A DNA stretch of 64,000 nt, from contig JAOTOL010001348.1 of NCBI GenBank assembly GCA_034440575.1, positions 476,001 through 540,000 of the forward strand, in the 5' to 3' direction. The DNA is from Imbricaverruca yamaguchii (Eukaryota > Arthropoda > Thecostraca > Neoverrucidae). The position numbers were made by a program, and so were the translations under genes. Below the pieces are notes generated by a model. It worked only from the letters and a program-made list of their open reading frames with translations, was not told the origin of the DNA and made no database searches. Of this stretch, positions 1-12,124 are shown one piece after another. How positions within the stretch are numbered: position 1 is the first letter of the stretch; the number at the start of each line of letters is the position of its first letter.

Positions 1-392
1 AAAATGCACAATATGTTATAATGCAAACATATACATCTTTTCCATTGCACATAAAATACGTGCTTGCCTATTTCGGAAAGATTTTATTTGATCTAAGAGT
101 TCTTAGTAAGCGTAGATTGTGCACCTATCTTGGCCCAATGTTCGAAATGATGAATTATTAGTATTACCGCCAAACCAATGTTTGTCAGAGTTACCCAAAT
201 GCTGTGTGCGCGCCTTGGGACAGTCCTGGGGACTCTATGACCGGAACTTGCCAGTTCAACACCAATCTCACCACTCGAGCACGGGTCAGGTCATGGTAGC
301 TACGTCTGAACTTTTGGAAAAGTTAGTTCAGAGTCGCTTCATTCCTGCAACGGCCATCAGCTAAAACACAATGTGCTAGCACTTCGGCGCAA
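1..392. other. Unassigned sequence
   Basis: AT-rich start of the window. An 81-codon open frame lies at 119-364 (+), but its product matches nothing I recognise and it runs up to the first minisatellite. I see no RNA gene or repeat here. Confidence 0.4.
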
Positions 393-1121
393 CTCTGGTT
401 TGTGGAAGCCGTCACTGGCAGCTCTGGTCTGTGGAAGCCAACACTGGCAGCTCTGGTCTGTGGGAGCCAACACTGGCAGCTCTGGTCTGTGGAAGCCGAC
501 ACTGGCAGCTCTGGTCTGTGGAAGCCAACACTGGCAGCTCTGGTTTGTGGAGGCCGTCACTGGCAGCTCTGGTTTGTGGAAGCCAACACTGGCAGCTCTG
601 GTCTGTGAAAACCGACACTGGAAGCTCTGGTCTGTGGAGGCCGTCACTGGCAGCTCTGGTCTGTGGAAGCCGACACTGGCAGCTCTGGTCTGTGGAAGCC
701 AACACTGGCAGCTCTGGTCTGTGGAAGCCGACACTGGCAGCTCTGGTCTGTGGAGGCCGTCACTGGCAGCTTTGGTCTGTGGAAGCCGACACTGGCAGCT
801 CTGGTCTGTGGAAGCCAACACTGGCAGCTCTGGTCTGTGGAGGCCGTCACTGGCAGCTCTGGTTTGTGGAAGTCGACACTGACAGTTCTCTGGTGTGTGG
901 AAGCCGACACTGGCAGCTCTGGTCTGTGGAGGCCGTCACTGGCAGCTTTGGTCTGTGGAAGCCGACACTGGCAGGTCTGGTCTGTGGAAGCCAACACTGG
1001 CAGCTCTGGTCTGTGGAGGCCGTCACTGGCAGCTCTGGTCTGTGGAAGCCGACACTGACAGTTCTCTGGTGTGTGGAAGCCGTGACTGGCAGCTGTCTTC
1101 TGTGGAAGTCGACATTGGCAG
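393..1121. repeat. 29-bp minisatellite (about 25 copies)
   Basis: Head-to-tail units of 29 bp built on GTGGAAGCCAACACTGGCAG plus a CTCTGGTCT spacer. Variants include CCGACA, CCGTCA and CCAACA in the centre. Because 29 is not a multiple of three, every frame rotates through the unit. The long frames on both strands are stop-free by-products, not a protein. Confidence 0.93.
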
Positions 1122-1348
1122 CGTCCGACCTGCTCTCCCTCCTGTTCCGTCGCCAGTTCCCCCCCCCTTCGGCACGCACCGCCTGCTGCTGCCTCGATCC
1201 CTGGCTCACAACCTCAGCGAACCGGTTGGCCGAGAGGCGGCGAGGGCTGAAGGAGGGCGGTGTGGTAACTCGGACCCCCCCCCCCCTCCTCCAGAACAGC
1301 GAGACTCCGTCGCCAACGCCTTCCGTCAGCTGAACGGCTCCCCTTGGT
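1122..1348. other. GC-rich spacer between minisatellite and SINE
   Basis: Unique GC-rich sequence with C-rich homopolymers (for example the C run near 1276). No gene recognised. Confidence 0.4.
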
Positions 1349-1364
1349 CACCACTGGTTCTGTG

Positions 1365-1528
1365 CAGGTGGTGGTTTTTGGTTGCACGACACGTCGACCG
1401 TTGGATCATGTAGCGTCGCCAATCTCTCAGGCCGATTGGTCGCGGGCGAAGAGTAGCGACAAGTGAGACTCGAACCCACAATCGTTCGATTGTGCAACGG
1501 GTGACTTACCCCTAACCTACTGGTCGCC
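1365..1528 (-). mobile_element. tRNA-derived SINE, family A, copy 1
   Basis: About 164 bp on the minus strand. Read from its 5' end it has a tRNA-like head starting GGGCGA, a CACAATC/GATTGTG hairpin, a B-box-like GGTTCGAGTCTCAC, a CCAATC/GATTGG hairpin and a terminal CGACGC/GTGTCG stem-loop. It is flanked by a near-perfect 16-bp target-site duplication, CACCACTGGTTCTGTG at 1349-1364 and CACCACCGGTTCTGTG at 1529-1544. Four more copies occur in the window. The duplication and B box support Pol III transcription and LINE-assisted insertion; the family name is mine. Confidence 0.88.
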
Positions 1529-1570
1529 CACCACCGGTTCTGTGGTGACGCCCGCCGCTCGGCTGAGGCA

Positions 1571-2377
1571 GCGCACTGGTCTGGCCACGCATGGTCTGGC
1601 CACGCATGGTCTGGCCGCGCACTGGTCTGGCCACGCATGGTCTGGCCACGCATTGTCTGGCCACTCATGGTCTGGCCGCGCACTGGTCTGGCCACGCATG
1701 GTCTGGCCACGCATGGTCTGGCCGCGCACTGGTCTGGCCGCGCATGGTCTGGCCACGCACTGGTCTGGCCGCGCACTGGTCTGGCAGCGCACTGGTCTGG
1801 CCACGCATGGTCTGGCCACGCATGGTCTGGCCGCGCACTGGTCTGGCCACGCATGGTCTGGCCACGCATGGTCTGGCCGCGCACTGGTCTGGCCACGCAT
1901 GGTCTGGCCACGCATGGTCTGGCCGCGCACTGGTCTGGCCACGCATGGTCTGGCCACGCATGGTCTGGCCGCGCACTGGTCTGGCAGCGCACTGGTCTGG
2001 CCACGCATGGTCTGGCCGCGCACTGGTCTGACAGCGCACTGGTCTGGCCGCGCATGGTCTGGCCGCGCACTGGTCTGGCAGCGCACTGGTCTGGCCGCGC
2101 ATGGTCTGGCCGCGCATGGTCTGGCCGCGCATGGTCTGGCCACGCATGGTCTGGCCGCGCATGGTCTGGCCACGCATGGTCTGGCCACGCATGGTCTGGC
2201 CGCGCACTGGTCTGGCCACGCATGGTCTGGCCACGCATGGTCTGGTCGCGCACTGGTCTGGCAGCGCACTGGTCTGGCCACGCATGGTCTGGCCGCGCAC
2301 TGGTCTGGCAGCGCATGGTCTGGCCGCGCATGGTCTGGCCGCGCATGGTCTGGCCGCGCATGGTCTGGCCGCGCATG
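1571..2377. repeat. 15/16-bp minisatellite (about 52 copies)
   Basis: Units alternate between TGGTCTGGCCACGCA (15 bp) and a 16-bp form with an extra C (CTGGTCTGGCCGCGCA). It starts 27 bp after the SINE target duplication. Mixed 15 and 16 bp units keep all three minus frames and several plus frames open, so the long proline-, alanine- and histidine-rich frames here are artefacts. Confidence 0.92.
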
Positions 2378-2461
2378 ACGCCTCTGCGGGACCTGCCGAG
2401 CACGCCACCACCAGACGAACGACGTCCGGGCGGCTCGGCGACGAACGGGATGTGCTTCGAA

Positions 2462-3077
2462 GTTCCAACTGCACCATGGACCCGGCTCTGAAGACGAGAC
2501 CGCGCGCGTCGAGTTCCAACTGCACCATGGACCCGGCTCTGAAGACGAGACCGCGCGCGTCGAGTTCCAACTGCACCACGGATCCGGCTCTGAAGACGAG
2601 ACCGCGCGCGTCGAGTTCCAACTGCACCATGGACCCGGCTCTGAAGACGAGACCGCGCGCGTCGAGTTCCAGCTGCACCATGGACCCGGCTCTGAAGACG
2701 AGACCGCGCGCGTCGAGTTCCAACTGCACCATGGACCCGGCTCTGAAGACGAGACCGCGCGCGTCGAGTTCCAACTGCACCATGGACCCGGCTCTGAAGA
2801 CGAGACCGCGCGCGTCGAGTTCCAACTGCACCATGGACCCGGCTCTGAAGACGAGACCGCGCGCGTCGAGTTCCAACTGCGCCACGGATCCGGCTCTGAA
2901 GACGAGACCGCGCGCGTCGAGTTCCAACTGCACCATGGACCCGGCTCTGAAGACGAGACCGCGCGCGTCGAGTTCCAACTGCACCACGGATCCGGCTCTG
3001 AAGACGAGACCGCGCGCGTCGAGTTCCAACTGCACCATGGATCCGGCTCTGAAGACGAGACCGCGCGCGTCGAGTTC
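2462..3077. repeat. 51-bp minisatellite (12 copies)
   Basis: Twelve very similar 51-bp units (TTCCAACTGCACCATGGACC, then CGGCTCTGAAGACGAGACC, then GCGCGCGTCGAG). Since 51 equals 17 codons, each frame would encode a perfect 17-residue repeat. There is no start context, signal peptide or unique flanking domain, so I treat it as non-coding. The high identity between units suggests recent expansion or homogenisation. Confidence 0.92.
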
Positions 3078-4247
3078 GGCGATAACGTTTTTGTGAGTCG
3101 ACTTATCTGGCGACGGATGAAGATGCGAGACACTGACACAAACCCATCGAGGTGAACCTCAAATAGGGATCTTGTAGGCGCTTCTACCGCTGGTCTCGTG
3201 TGATCATTACCGATTAGCAGCAAGCCTTTGGCAATTTTTCACATCTCCCTTCCCTGGCGCTTCACGTGGCACAAGTGCAGCCTTCGTGCACGATTTTCTC
3301 GAGCATTTTGTAACCACAGTTGTCCATTCAAAAACGTCCCCCAGTCATCTGACAGACCTCGCAGTATCTCCACCGGTCGTTAATTCATCACTTCTACCCG
3401 ATTTCACCGGGAGCCCTGACAGACAAACCATGAGGTCATGACCGGGACTGGGGTTTCAACATTTCAACAGCACCTGCTTCTCACAGCAAGCGCGCGCGTA
3501 CTGCGTACCTGCGGACGTGCTCCATCGAGCTGACGTTGCGTTATCTATCCCGGCCCATTCTTAACGTGATATACCTGTCGGCCACAATAGATTGAAGCTA
3601 GGTCATATTAATGTATCGTGTCGTAAGGTACGTATATTGACACCGTGGCTACCGCGAGGCCAAAAATATTCGTTCGATTTATGCTTAGCCCAGCATATGA
3701 AATACCCGGTTCGGGGATATATTCTTCAGGGAAAAGACTTCTTTATGAATTTCCGTCAAATATTTATGAATACATAAATATGCATGGTGGCCCGTGAATG
3801 AATACCGAATTCATTAAACCGGCTTTCTAAGTGATAAATTAAGCTAGCTTAATCCTCACCTATCTCACGATCTTCTCAGGGAGGTGGTGCGAAGTCCAGG
3901 ACCAAGTCGTTTCCTCGAACAATTTTGCATATAAATTGGAAGTGTTGTAGTAAAACGGCCCGGCGAATCTAAATATCGCACATATGTCATATTCCGACCG
4001 ATAATTTCGATACAAATACTTTCATAAATACTGTTTATAAGTATTTGGATGTCTCGTGCAGTTCCGAGTACAACTTGAGCGGTGCGCCAATCACTGTGTG
4101 AGAACAAGAGGACGCCAGCTGGCGGCAGTACAGCTGACTCATGAACACCGCGGGACAGATATACGCCCGTGCTATGTAAAGCTTTCCTGACATCTTCTGA
4201 GCCTGCCACCTCTGGTGTCTGATCCCTGACAGCACCTGCCAGATGAT
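3078..4247. other. Unassigned unique sequence
   Basis: Mixed-composition sequence without a recognisable gene. Short open frames at 3592-3777 (+) and 3865-4209 (-) show no family features. Confidence 0.4.
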
Positions 4248-4470
4248 AATAACGATCTGACCTGACCTACCCTGACCTGTCCTGATCCAACTGATCTGAA
4301 CTGACCCGACTGAACTGATCCAACTGATCTGAACTGACCCAACTGATCTGATTTGATCCGACTGATCTGAATTGACTTCACTGAGCTAAACTGACCAAAC
4401 TGATTTGAACTGACTGACATGAACTGACCCGACTGGTTTGAACTGACCAACTTGAACTGATCTGATTTGA
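4248..4470. repeat. Degenerate CTGAYCTGAACTGAC tandem repeat
   Basis: Irregular repeats of 10-20 bp built from CTGATCTGAACTGACC-like words over about 220 bp. Strongly diverged, so probably an old minisatellite. Confidence 0.8.
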
Positions 4471-5140
4471 TCTGAACGCCCTAACGTGACAACAGGCAAT
4501 GCCAATGTTCTCTCTCGCTGGCGCGGCTCAGAGATATTGACCCACCCGGTCGCCGGTGGTGTGGTGCCGCAGCCCACATGGTGTACAACCTGCCACCCTC
4601 GTCCGCGCTGGAGGGGCACGAGCGATTCATTGCCCTGCCCCACCCCACAACAATGTCTCGTCGGCGGTGGAGGTGGAGTGTTGGGACATAGCCAGACTGG
4701 CATCAGTGGCCCCGTCTCCATGACACCAGCAAATCCGGATGTCCTTACCGGTTCGGATTACCGAATTCATGGAAACGCCTTCATTAGCTAACTGGACTGG
4801 ATTTCCGAATCGGCTTAGAAAGAAGATTTCCTGAGGAAAACCGGATTTCCTAGGAGTTGGAAGCATATGGAAGCATTCACTTCACGTTCTTTTCCTGTTT
4901 CTCCTGTCGTCAGCGCCGGCGTCGTTTTTGGGAGGTTTTTGGTGAACGATGACGGGGTTTATAATATAATGTGGAATATAATATATTATGTAATATAATA
5001 AAATAAAATATCACCAAATAAATTCCTAAATAACAGCAAGCACTCTTTGAGGCTCTCATCCAACGACGCAGCCCATGCGTGTTAGCCCACGCGACGCAGC
5101 CCAACACGCATGTGGCATACGTAAAAGGAAGGGGTCAGTG
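4471..5140. other. Unassigned flank 5' of the CR1 LINE
   Basis: Unique sequence with an AT-rich patch at 4955-5030 (ATAATATAATG-like words). No gene recognised. The exact 5' end of the CR1 copy lies somewhere between here and about 5150. Confidence 0.4.
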
Positions 5141-5148
5141 AGTGGCAG

Positions 5149-5640
5149 GTGGCAGGTAGTAGGAGCGGGAGGAAGTCTAGCCGACCGGCCCAGCGGGCAG
5201 GCATAGTAACAAGAAATATGTTACAGGCATTGGATGACTGCCCCCAGGATAGCAGTAGTAAGGAGTCAATGCTGGTCATAGGAGACTCTCGTGTGCGACA
5301 TTTAGAGCGGGTATTTTGTAAAGGTAGGAGGGACAGGAGGTGCATCACCAGGCCTGGTGCCAAGGTGAAGGACCTGGTACCTGCGGTGGCACAGGTCACC
5401 AGTGATCACCAGTTTAACACAGTCATAGTGGATGTAGGGGTAAATAACATAGGTCATACTAGGAGTGAGGAACTTCTGCGGGAGTACAGGGCCCTTCTGG
5501 CCACCCTGAAGGGTACCAATAGTCATTGTAACAGCAATTTTGCCTAGGGCTAGAGCCTCCCCTGAGTGGAGCTCTAGGGCACTGGCAGCTAACGCCAGGG
5601 TAGGAAAGCTCTGCCATGAGCTAGGTTTTAGGTTTAGGAA
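5149..5640 (+). pseudogene. CR1 ORF1 esterase (SGNH) domain fragment, frameshifted
   Basis: The first frame (GTG at 5149 to stop at 5547) carries the nucleophile block IGDSR (about residues 44-48) and the downstream block DVGVNNIGH (about 95-103). These are the block I and block III signatures of SGNH/GDSL esterases found in ORF1 proteins of CR1-like LINEs. Near 5510-5520 the homology moves to the +1 frame, which supplies the next esterase segment (ILPRARASPEWSSRALAAN) up to about 5640. So the domain is present but split by a small indel. No ATG starts it, and the upstream ORF1 region (often a PHD-like finger) is not visible. Esterase function is known for the family; activity of this copy is not expected. 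Confidence 0.8.
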
Positions 5641-7936
5641 ATGCCTTGAAGAGGACCTGATCTTACACCAGTTTGTATCGGAACCTACCAGGCATGGTTC
5701 ATTCTTGGACCTTGTATTCTCGGATTTAAGTAACTTGGTTCAAGACTTGACTGTAGGCGAAACTCGGGGAAAAAGTGACCATAACATAGTTAGATTCAAG
5801 GCACATGTAGGGGAAATTATCAAGGATAATTTGGTAAAGGTTCCAAATTTCAACAGAGCAGACTTTAACGGCATGAGAGCGGCTTTAAGTGCCATCAGAT
5901 GGGAAGAAGAATTCTCCAATTTAAATGCCTGTGAAATGTGGGAAAAGTTCAAATCTTACTTGAAGGAAACTCAGATTAGACATGTCCCCCATAAGCAAAG
6001 ACGCAAAAGAAGGGTAGGAAAGCCAGCATGGCTTACACCAGACGTGATAAAAGCAATTAAGGCTAAGAAAACTGCATTTAGAGTTTTTAAAGAAGCTTCA
6101 AATGTCGTTAATCTAAAGGCGTATCGAAAAGCTAGAGACACTGTGAAGCAAAAAACCAGAGCAGCAAAGCGAGCAAAAGAACTGGATTTAGCTAGAAACT
6201 GTAATGGGGACAGTAAAAAGTTCTTTAGTTTCTACAAGCTGAGTAAAGTTTCTAGCACAATTGGTCCACTGGAAGTAAACGGGACTACATTGGGTGAGGA
6301 TAGTGATATGGTTGCGGAGCTGAGCAAGCAGTTCAAATCAGTGTTTACATTGGAAGATATGACCAATATGCCGACCGTACACCATAGTTCAGTGACATGG
6401 GATCTGACAAATGATGTTGATTTCATTGATAGTGATGTTGTTTACAATCATATCAGGAAAATAAAGCCAAATAAGGCAGCAGGACCTGATGAAATTTATG
6501 CTAGGGTGTTGCGGGAAACTGAAAAGGAACTGGCATTTCCACTTAGTATAATATTTTGTAGATCAGTTTCACATAATGAAATTCCAACCGATTGGAAAAG
6601 GGCAAATGTAGTTCCTATTTTCAAGAAAGGAGAAAGAGGGAATGTTGAAAACTATAGGTCAATAAGTCTCACATCCCTAGTCTGCAAGGTACTCGAATCA
6701 ATTATCAAGGATAGAATAGTTAGTTATCTGGAAGGTAGCAGATTGATTCAAGATACTCAACATGGGTTTAGAAAAGGACGATCGTGTCTCACAAACCTCT
6801 TGGACTTTTTGAACTTCGCCACAGAACAATTTGATCAGGGAAATCAGGTTGATGTAGCATATCTTGACTTTAGTAAGGCCTTTGACAAGGTACCCCATAA
6901 ACGGTTAATGATACAGCTTCAGTCCCATGGTATTGCAGGTAGCATCTTAAAATGGATAGAGTTGTGGCTTTCAGATAGACAGCAAAGAGTGATGCTAAAT
7001 GGTACAAAGTCATCATGGCAAAATGTTCTTAGTGGAGTCCCCCAGGGGTCAGTACTAGGGCCATTACTATTCATTATATTTGTAAATAACATTGAAAGTG
7101 GCCTAAGCAGTAACGTTTTGAAATTTGCGGATGATTTGAAGGTCTTTAGGGCAATAACAGGTCAGGATGAGCATATCTCGCTGCAAAAAGACTTAGACGA
7201 ACTTGTGAAGTGGTCCGAAGAATGGCAAATGAAATTTAACTTTGATAAATGCAAAATCATGCATGTAGGTAAGCAGCATATGAAGGCTCCATACTTGATG
7301 GGTGGCCAAGTGCTATCAGTGACTCAACAGAAGGATTTAGGTGTTATTCTAAACACAAAACTGGGGGCATCAGAACAGACCAAGGAAGCCAGGAAGAAGG
7401 CACTGAGAATGCTCGGGGCAATAAATAGGAATGTATCATACAGAAGTGAGGAAGTGATCACGAAGCTTTACTGTGCATACGTCAGGCCACATTTGGAATA
7501 CTGCATCCAAGCTTGGTCTCCTAGCTATGGAAAAGATTGTTGGCTTTTAGAGAGAGTACAAAAGAGGGCTACAAAAATGGTTAATGGCATAAGCAACCTG
7601 GCATATGAGGAAAGATTGAAGAAATTGAATATGTTTTCACTTAGATATAGAAGGCTGAGAGATCTCATCGAGGTCTTTAAATTTGTCAATGGTCTGGAGA
7701 GGGGATACCTTGGGGAAATGTTTGAATTTAACAGAAATGATGCAATTAGAGGTCATAAATTCAAAATTAAAGTTAACCACAGCAGAACAAGGTTAAGGCA
7801 AACTTTCTTCACCAACAGGGTAGTGGAACACTGGAACCAGCTCCCAGAAAACATCGTCAGTAGCAGCACATTGAACATCTTTAACAACAGCATAGACAAT
7901 CATTATAAGAATAGAGGGCTTGCTTTTCAGTATTAA
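5540..7936 (+). pseudogene. CR1 ORF2: truncated endonuclease plus intact reverse transcriptase
   Basis: A 798-codon open frame beginning at a TTG, not an ATG. Residues 1-33 are the tail of the ORF1 esterase. Residues about 34-92 are the C-terminal end of an APE endonuclease, with EPTR, LDLVFS and the SDHN catalytic block (79-82). The rest is a complete CR1 reverse transcriptase: GPDE (315-318), NYRSISLTS, QHGFRKGRSC, motif A YLDFSKAFD (441-449), GVPQGSVLGP, and motif C FADD (529-532). Both catalytic aspartate sites are intact. A connector and C-terminal domain follow to a TAA stop. Roughly 190 endonuclease residues are missing at the junction near 5640, yet the frame stays open. That suggests either recent insertion or chance; it is not evidence of a working protein. 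Confidence 0.88.
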
Positions 7937-8060
7937 AGGGAGGGCTGATTGACAGATTTGGTGGGCAACTGGTTCAGTGTACAGAGTGCAACCAAGAAGG
8001 GCCCTTGTGGCTCATAGTTGCACTAATCTTTTGTCTTTATGTCTTTACGTGTTGGGCATT

Positions 8061-8442
8061 GAAGGGAAATGTCGCACGTGCGCCGCAACTGTCAGCAAAT
8101 CCTGGATTTCCCACCAAATCTAGATTCAGAAATCCTACATGCAATCCTGATTTCCTCGCGAATGGTTAAGGAAACGCTCCTTGCGTTCCGGATTAGATTC
8201 ATTGTGCAAATCCAATCCCAATTGAAACCTGACATGGAAACAAGGTTAGTGAATGTGGTAGTTGAGGGGAATTATTTGGATGGACAGAATTGTGAGTTAT
8301 TCCAGCCGGGGTGAGAAGCTACCACATCAGTCAGTCGTTTGCGGATTATTTCGGACGGATGTGACTTGTTCCGGAGATGGAAATAGTTTCCGAGATAGGT
8401 GGACACGAAATGGCGACTGCGCCGTCACCGCCGCCGAGGGGC
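8061..8442. other. Unassigned 3' flank of the CR1 LINE
   Basis: Contains several AATCCTGATTTCC-like words that recall sequence at 4730-4860 on the other side of the LINE. This may be an older repeat split by the LINE insertion. No gene seen. Confidence 0.35.
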
Positions 8443-8520
8443 AAGCCTGGATGGTCGAGTTGTAAGGGTGTTCAGCTCTGGATGCAAAAGGTCCCTGGTT
8501 CAACGCTCGCACCGCCCGGG
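8443..8520 (+). other. tRNA-like remnant (degenerate SINE head)
   Basis: A GGATGGTCGAGTTGTAAGG stretch resembles the A-box side of a leucine- or serine-type tRNA, and CCTGGTTCAACGCTCGCACC resembles a degenerate B box. No complete cloverleaf can be drawn, so a decayed tRNA-derived SINE or tRNA pseudogene is more likely than a tRNA gene. Confidence 0.4.
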
Positions 8521-8546
8521 ACATTTTGCAATCCCGCGGCCCACCG

Positions 8547-8604
8547 ATTTATTATTTGGTCTTAGAGGCGCATCACGTGCTACTGGTTATGTAGCGCCCA
8601 TCCA
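8547..8604 (-). mobile_element. Hairpin mini-retroposon, copy 1 (58 bp)
   Basis: 58-bp insertion on the minus strand with GGGCGC...GCGCCT closing a stem-loop and an AAATAATAAAT tail. Flanked by an 11-bp target duplication with one mismatch, GCGGCCCACCG at 8536-8546 and GCGGCTCACCG at 8605-8615. Same structure as the copies at 17997, 35288, 41817 and 42979. Confidence 0.75.
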
Positions 8605-8615
8605 GCGGCTCACCG

Positions 8616-9325
<710 letters not shown>

Positions 9326-9494
9326 GCGCCTGTGTGTAAAGGCATAAGTTGGTCCGAAGTATGATTGAAAACCACTCACGTGGGATGGGGAGGCTGGGCT
9401 GGTCTCTTGTCTACATCGCAGGGTAGCACAAATTCCTAAGCGTAATCGCTTGCCCCCCCCCTCAAATCGCAATCATTCCATTCCCGGGGGAATT

Positions 9495-9905
9495 TCTGGG
9501 GAGGAAACTTTGAATGATTGTCCCCATAGTGCCATCGAGGAAGTCCTACCCATGGGAACAGCCGTAGGGCTAATCCAAGCTATTGACATCGCACCATGTG
9601 TGGTGGCTGGCAAGCGACACGCAACAATTATCATGGCAACACTGGCAATTTAACGACGCATAAATATGGCTACTGCTGTCAAGATGAAGGTAGGATGAAC
9701 TTTCCCTCAAGCCAGCTGACGCTATCACATATTTCGATTTATTTTCGTAAGCATATACTTGGCTGTACAATTTGTTTCAAATGAAGGAGAAACGTAACGA
9801 TCCTCTTGAGAAAGTTTGATGATTTAGTGTGGCACAGTTTTTTAGGAAACCTTTTGTTTTAGGATTTGAGGAGCCGTGCATATATCGCTAATGTGTGTGT
9901 TCGGT
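9495..9905. repeat. Dispersed repeat D, copy 1
   Basis: Shares diverged but collinear similarity with 12125-12510: both contain a TGTCCCC...TAGTGC start, a CATCGCACC block, a GCAACAATT block, a CTGACGCTA block and a GAGCCGTG...ATATATC end. No open frame is conserved between them, so this looks like an old non-autonomous transposon or a segmental duplication. Confidence 0.65.
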
Positions 9906-10277
9906 TATATTTCGGTCACCCGAAGTGGGTGTTGCCGGACCAAGGTGACCGGGCCAAGATTCACTGAACAGCTTGGCCCAACCTCCCCCTAGCCGGCAGC
10001 CAGTGTTTAACACGAGCAGCACTCGCCGAGTGGTTCGCGCCACTACTCCACCATCTCCCGCCAAAACACCGGCATCGGATCGTCTGAGGCTGGCCGAGGA
10101 TTGGGCCGGTCTCGTTGGCGCCAATTCCGGCGATCAGCTGTCCTATAAAGCGCGCGAGCCTGTCCCACTTCCTTCGTCCAAACACCAGCCGGTCGATGCT
10201 CGATACCAGCCCGTCTGCCGCCCGTACCGATCGGAGCCAGTTTGAGTCGCTCCGGTGTGGTCCAGGGCTGTGGCAGT
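9906..10277. other. Unassigned spacer before the AGTAGTCCAG repeat
   Basis: Moderately GC-rich sequence with a 90-codon frame at 9973-10245 (+). The product shows no recognisable domain, so I do not call a gene. Confidence 0.35.
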
Positions 10278-10590
10278 AAACAGCCCAGAAGTCCAGCAGT
10301 CTAGTGGTCAGGCTGTCCGACGGTCTAGCAATACAGCGGGCGAGCGGTATAGCGATTCAGTAGTTCAGCATTCTAACGATCAAGTAGTCGAGCGGTCTGG
10401 TGATCCAGTAGTCCAGAAGCGAGTCAGTGGTCCAGCTGTCTATCCACCAAGTAGTCCAGCGGTTTAGTAGTCCAGTAGTCCAGCGGTTCAGCGGTCTAAC
10501 GGTCCAGTAGTCCAGCAGTCTAACAACTCAGTAGTCCAGCTTCTAGCGATCAAGTAGTCCAGGGGTCTATCGGTCCAGTAGTTCAATAGC
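10278..10590. repeat. Degenerate AGTAGTCCAGCGGTC tandem repeat
   Basis: Irregular short units (roughly 10-20 bp) made of GTCCAGTAGTC, GCGGTC and TTCAG words over about 310 bp. Highly diverged. Confidence 0.8.
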
Positions 10591-10780
10591 CGGTAGAAGT
10601 CCGGGATGTTCCCGTGAGTGACGAATTGCGTGTCGACGTGTCCGGGGTGGACCGCGAGTCCGGTGGGGTGGGGGTGCGTTGAGACGGCGTGCGTGACCCG
10701 GCTTGGGCTCTATCGACGGGCCGAAGGTCCCGATTGAAGTTGTCAATTGGTTTTTCGGCAGGCAACCAACCCGCCGGCGG

Positions 10781-11500
10781 CGCACCATCGAGCGGCTGGC
10801 GGGAGCCAACCCACTGGAGGGTTATCGATCAACTGACGCCAACTAACCCGCCAGCGCGACATCGAGCGGCTGGCGGGAGCCAACCCACTGGAGGGTTATC
10901 GATCAACTGACGCCAACTAACCCGCCAGCGCGCCATCGAGCGGCTGGCGGGAGCCAACCCACTGGAGGGTTATCGATCAACTGACGCCAACTAACCCGCC
11001 GGCGGCGCACCATCGAGCGGCTGGCGGGAGCCAACCCACTGGAGGGCTATCGATCAACTGACGCCAACTAACCCGCCAGCGCGCCATCGAGCGGCTGGCG
11101 GGAGCCAACCCACTGGAGGGTTATCGATCAACTGACGCCAACTAACCCGCCAGCGCACCATCGAGCGGCTGGCGGGAGCCAACCCACTGGAGGGTTATCG
11201 ATCAACTGACGCCAACTAACCCGCCAGCGCGCCATCGAGCGGCTGGCGGGAGCCAACCCACTGGAGGGCTATCGATCAACTGACGCCAACTAACCCGCCA
11301 GCGCGCCATCGAACAACTGCTAACAACTAACCCACTGGAGAGTTATCGAGCGACTGGCAGCAACTAACCCACTGGAGGGTTATCAAGCGACTGACGACAG
11401 CCAACCCGATGGAGGGTTATCGGTCAACTGGTGTCAACTAACCCCATAGAGGGTTATCGAGCGACTGGCGCCAACTAGCCCGATGGAGAGTTATGGAGCC
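10781..11500. repeat. 74-bp minisatellite with diverged 3' part
   Basis: About seven well-conserved units of 74-77 bp, recognised by CATCGAGCGGCTGGCGGGAG at 10786, 10860, 10934, 11011 and 11085 onward. These are followed to about 11500 by shorter, more diverged units sharing CCACTGGAGGGTTATC. The edge divergence is typical of minisatellite turnover. Confidence 0.9.
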
Positions 11501-12124
11501 GGCGGCGCTCGGCATTCAGCGGAATAAGAGGCAGCGGAGTTGGGCGCCGGTTTTCGGCCACCAATGTGCCGCCGTGCCGGGGCCCCAGCTGTCCTGGGGA
11601 TCACCATTATCGCACGTACATGAGCGGTGTAACTTCCAAGATGCGATGCGATTCGGACAACATACGGAAATACTGATATTGCCAACGGGTTTCTGACGTC
11701 CAAAAACATCCAAAGAGTTTAGTTATGTTTCGCAACCCTTTCTTGTCGCACCGCATTTGGAGGGATCACTCCTCATGTAGACGGGGAAAATGCCGCCATG
11801 ACAATCTATCTAGTATCGTGCAACTGGTGCCCAGGGAACGAGCAAGCAATATAGCCGAAACACCTGATGCGCTCTAAAGTATCCACTATCGGAGGAAGTC
11901 GAGGTCGGACAGTGATGGTGAAGGAGGGAGGGGAGGGGAGGCGGAGCAAAGGCGAGTTAGAAATCGCCTCTCTTCATGTAGTCTATATTAAACTGGTCTG
12001 CGTTAGAGTTCACGGGGACACCTATCTTCCCCTTCTTTCCGCCGCAAGTGCTATAATTGCGACGTGCTCAACAAGACATTTTGATCCAAAGCCAGCAGCT
12101 AATAGTGAAAATCAATATCATGAG
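11501..12124. other. Unassigned unique sequence
   Basis: No recognisable gene. Includes a purine-rich patch (GGAGGGAGGGGAGGGGAGG) near 11926-11942. Confidence 0.4.

Larger units (their letters stand above)
5149..8060 (+). mobile_element. CR1-type LINE, internally deleted
   Basis: Contains, in order, the esterase part of ORF1 (5149-5640, one frameshift), the last part of an APE-type endonuclease, a full reverse transcriptase and a 3' UTR. Most of the endonuclease and everything between it and the ORF1 esterase is missing, so the copy is a deletion derivative and not mobile on its own. The reverse transcriptase is of CR1/Jockey type. The 3' end is approximate; repeated TGTCTTTA/TGTCTTTACG words at 8031-8049 may be the terminal motif. 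Confidence 0.9.

Noticed and set aside
357..1413. Repeat proteins across the 29-bp array
   Set aside because: Period is not a multiple of three, so the peptide repeat is a frame rotation artefact.
1348..3223. A 568-codon minus frame joining two minisatellites
   Set aside because: It crosses two unrelated arrays and a SINE boundary; no biological protein would be built that way.
5540..7936. Functional LINE ORF2 protein
   Set aside because: The frame starts at a TTG inside the esterase remnant and lacks most of the endonuclease.
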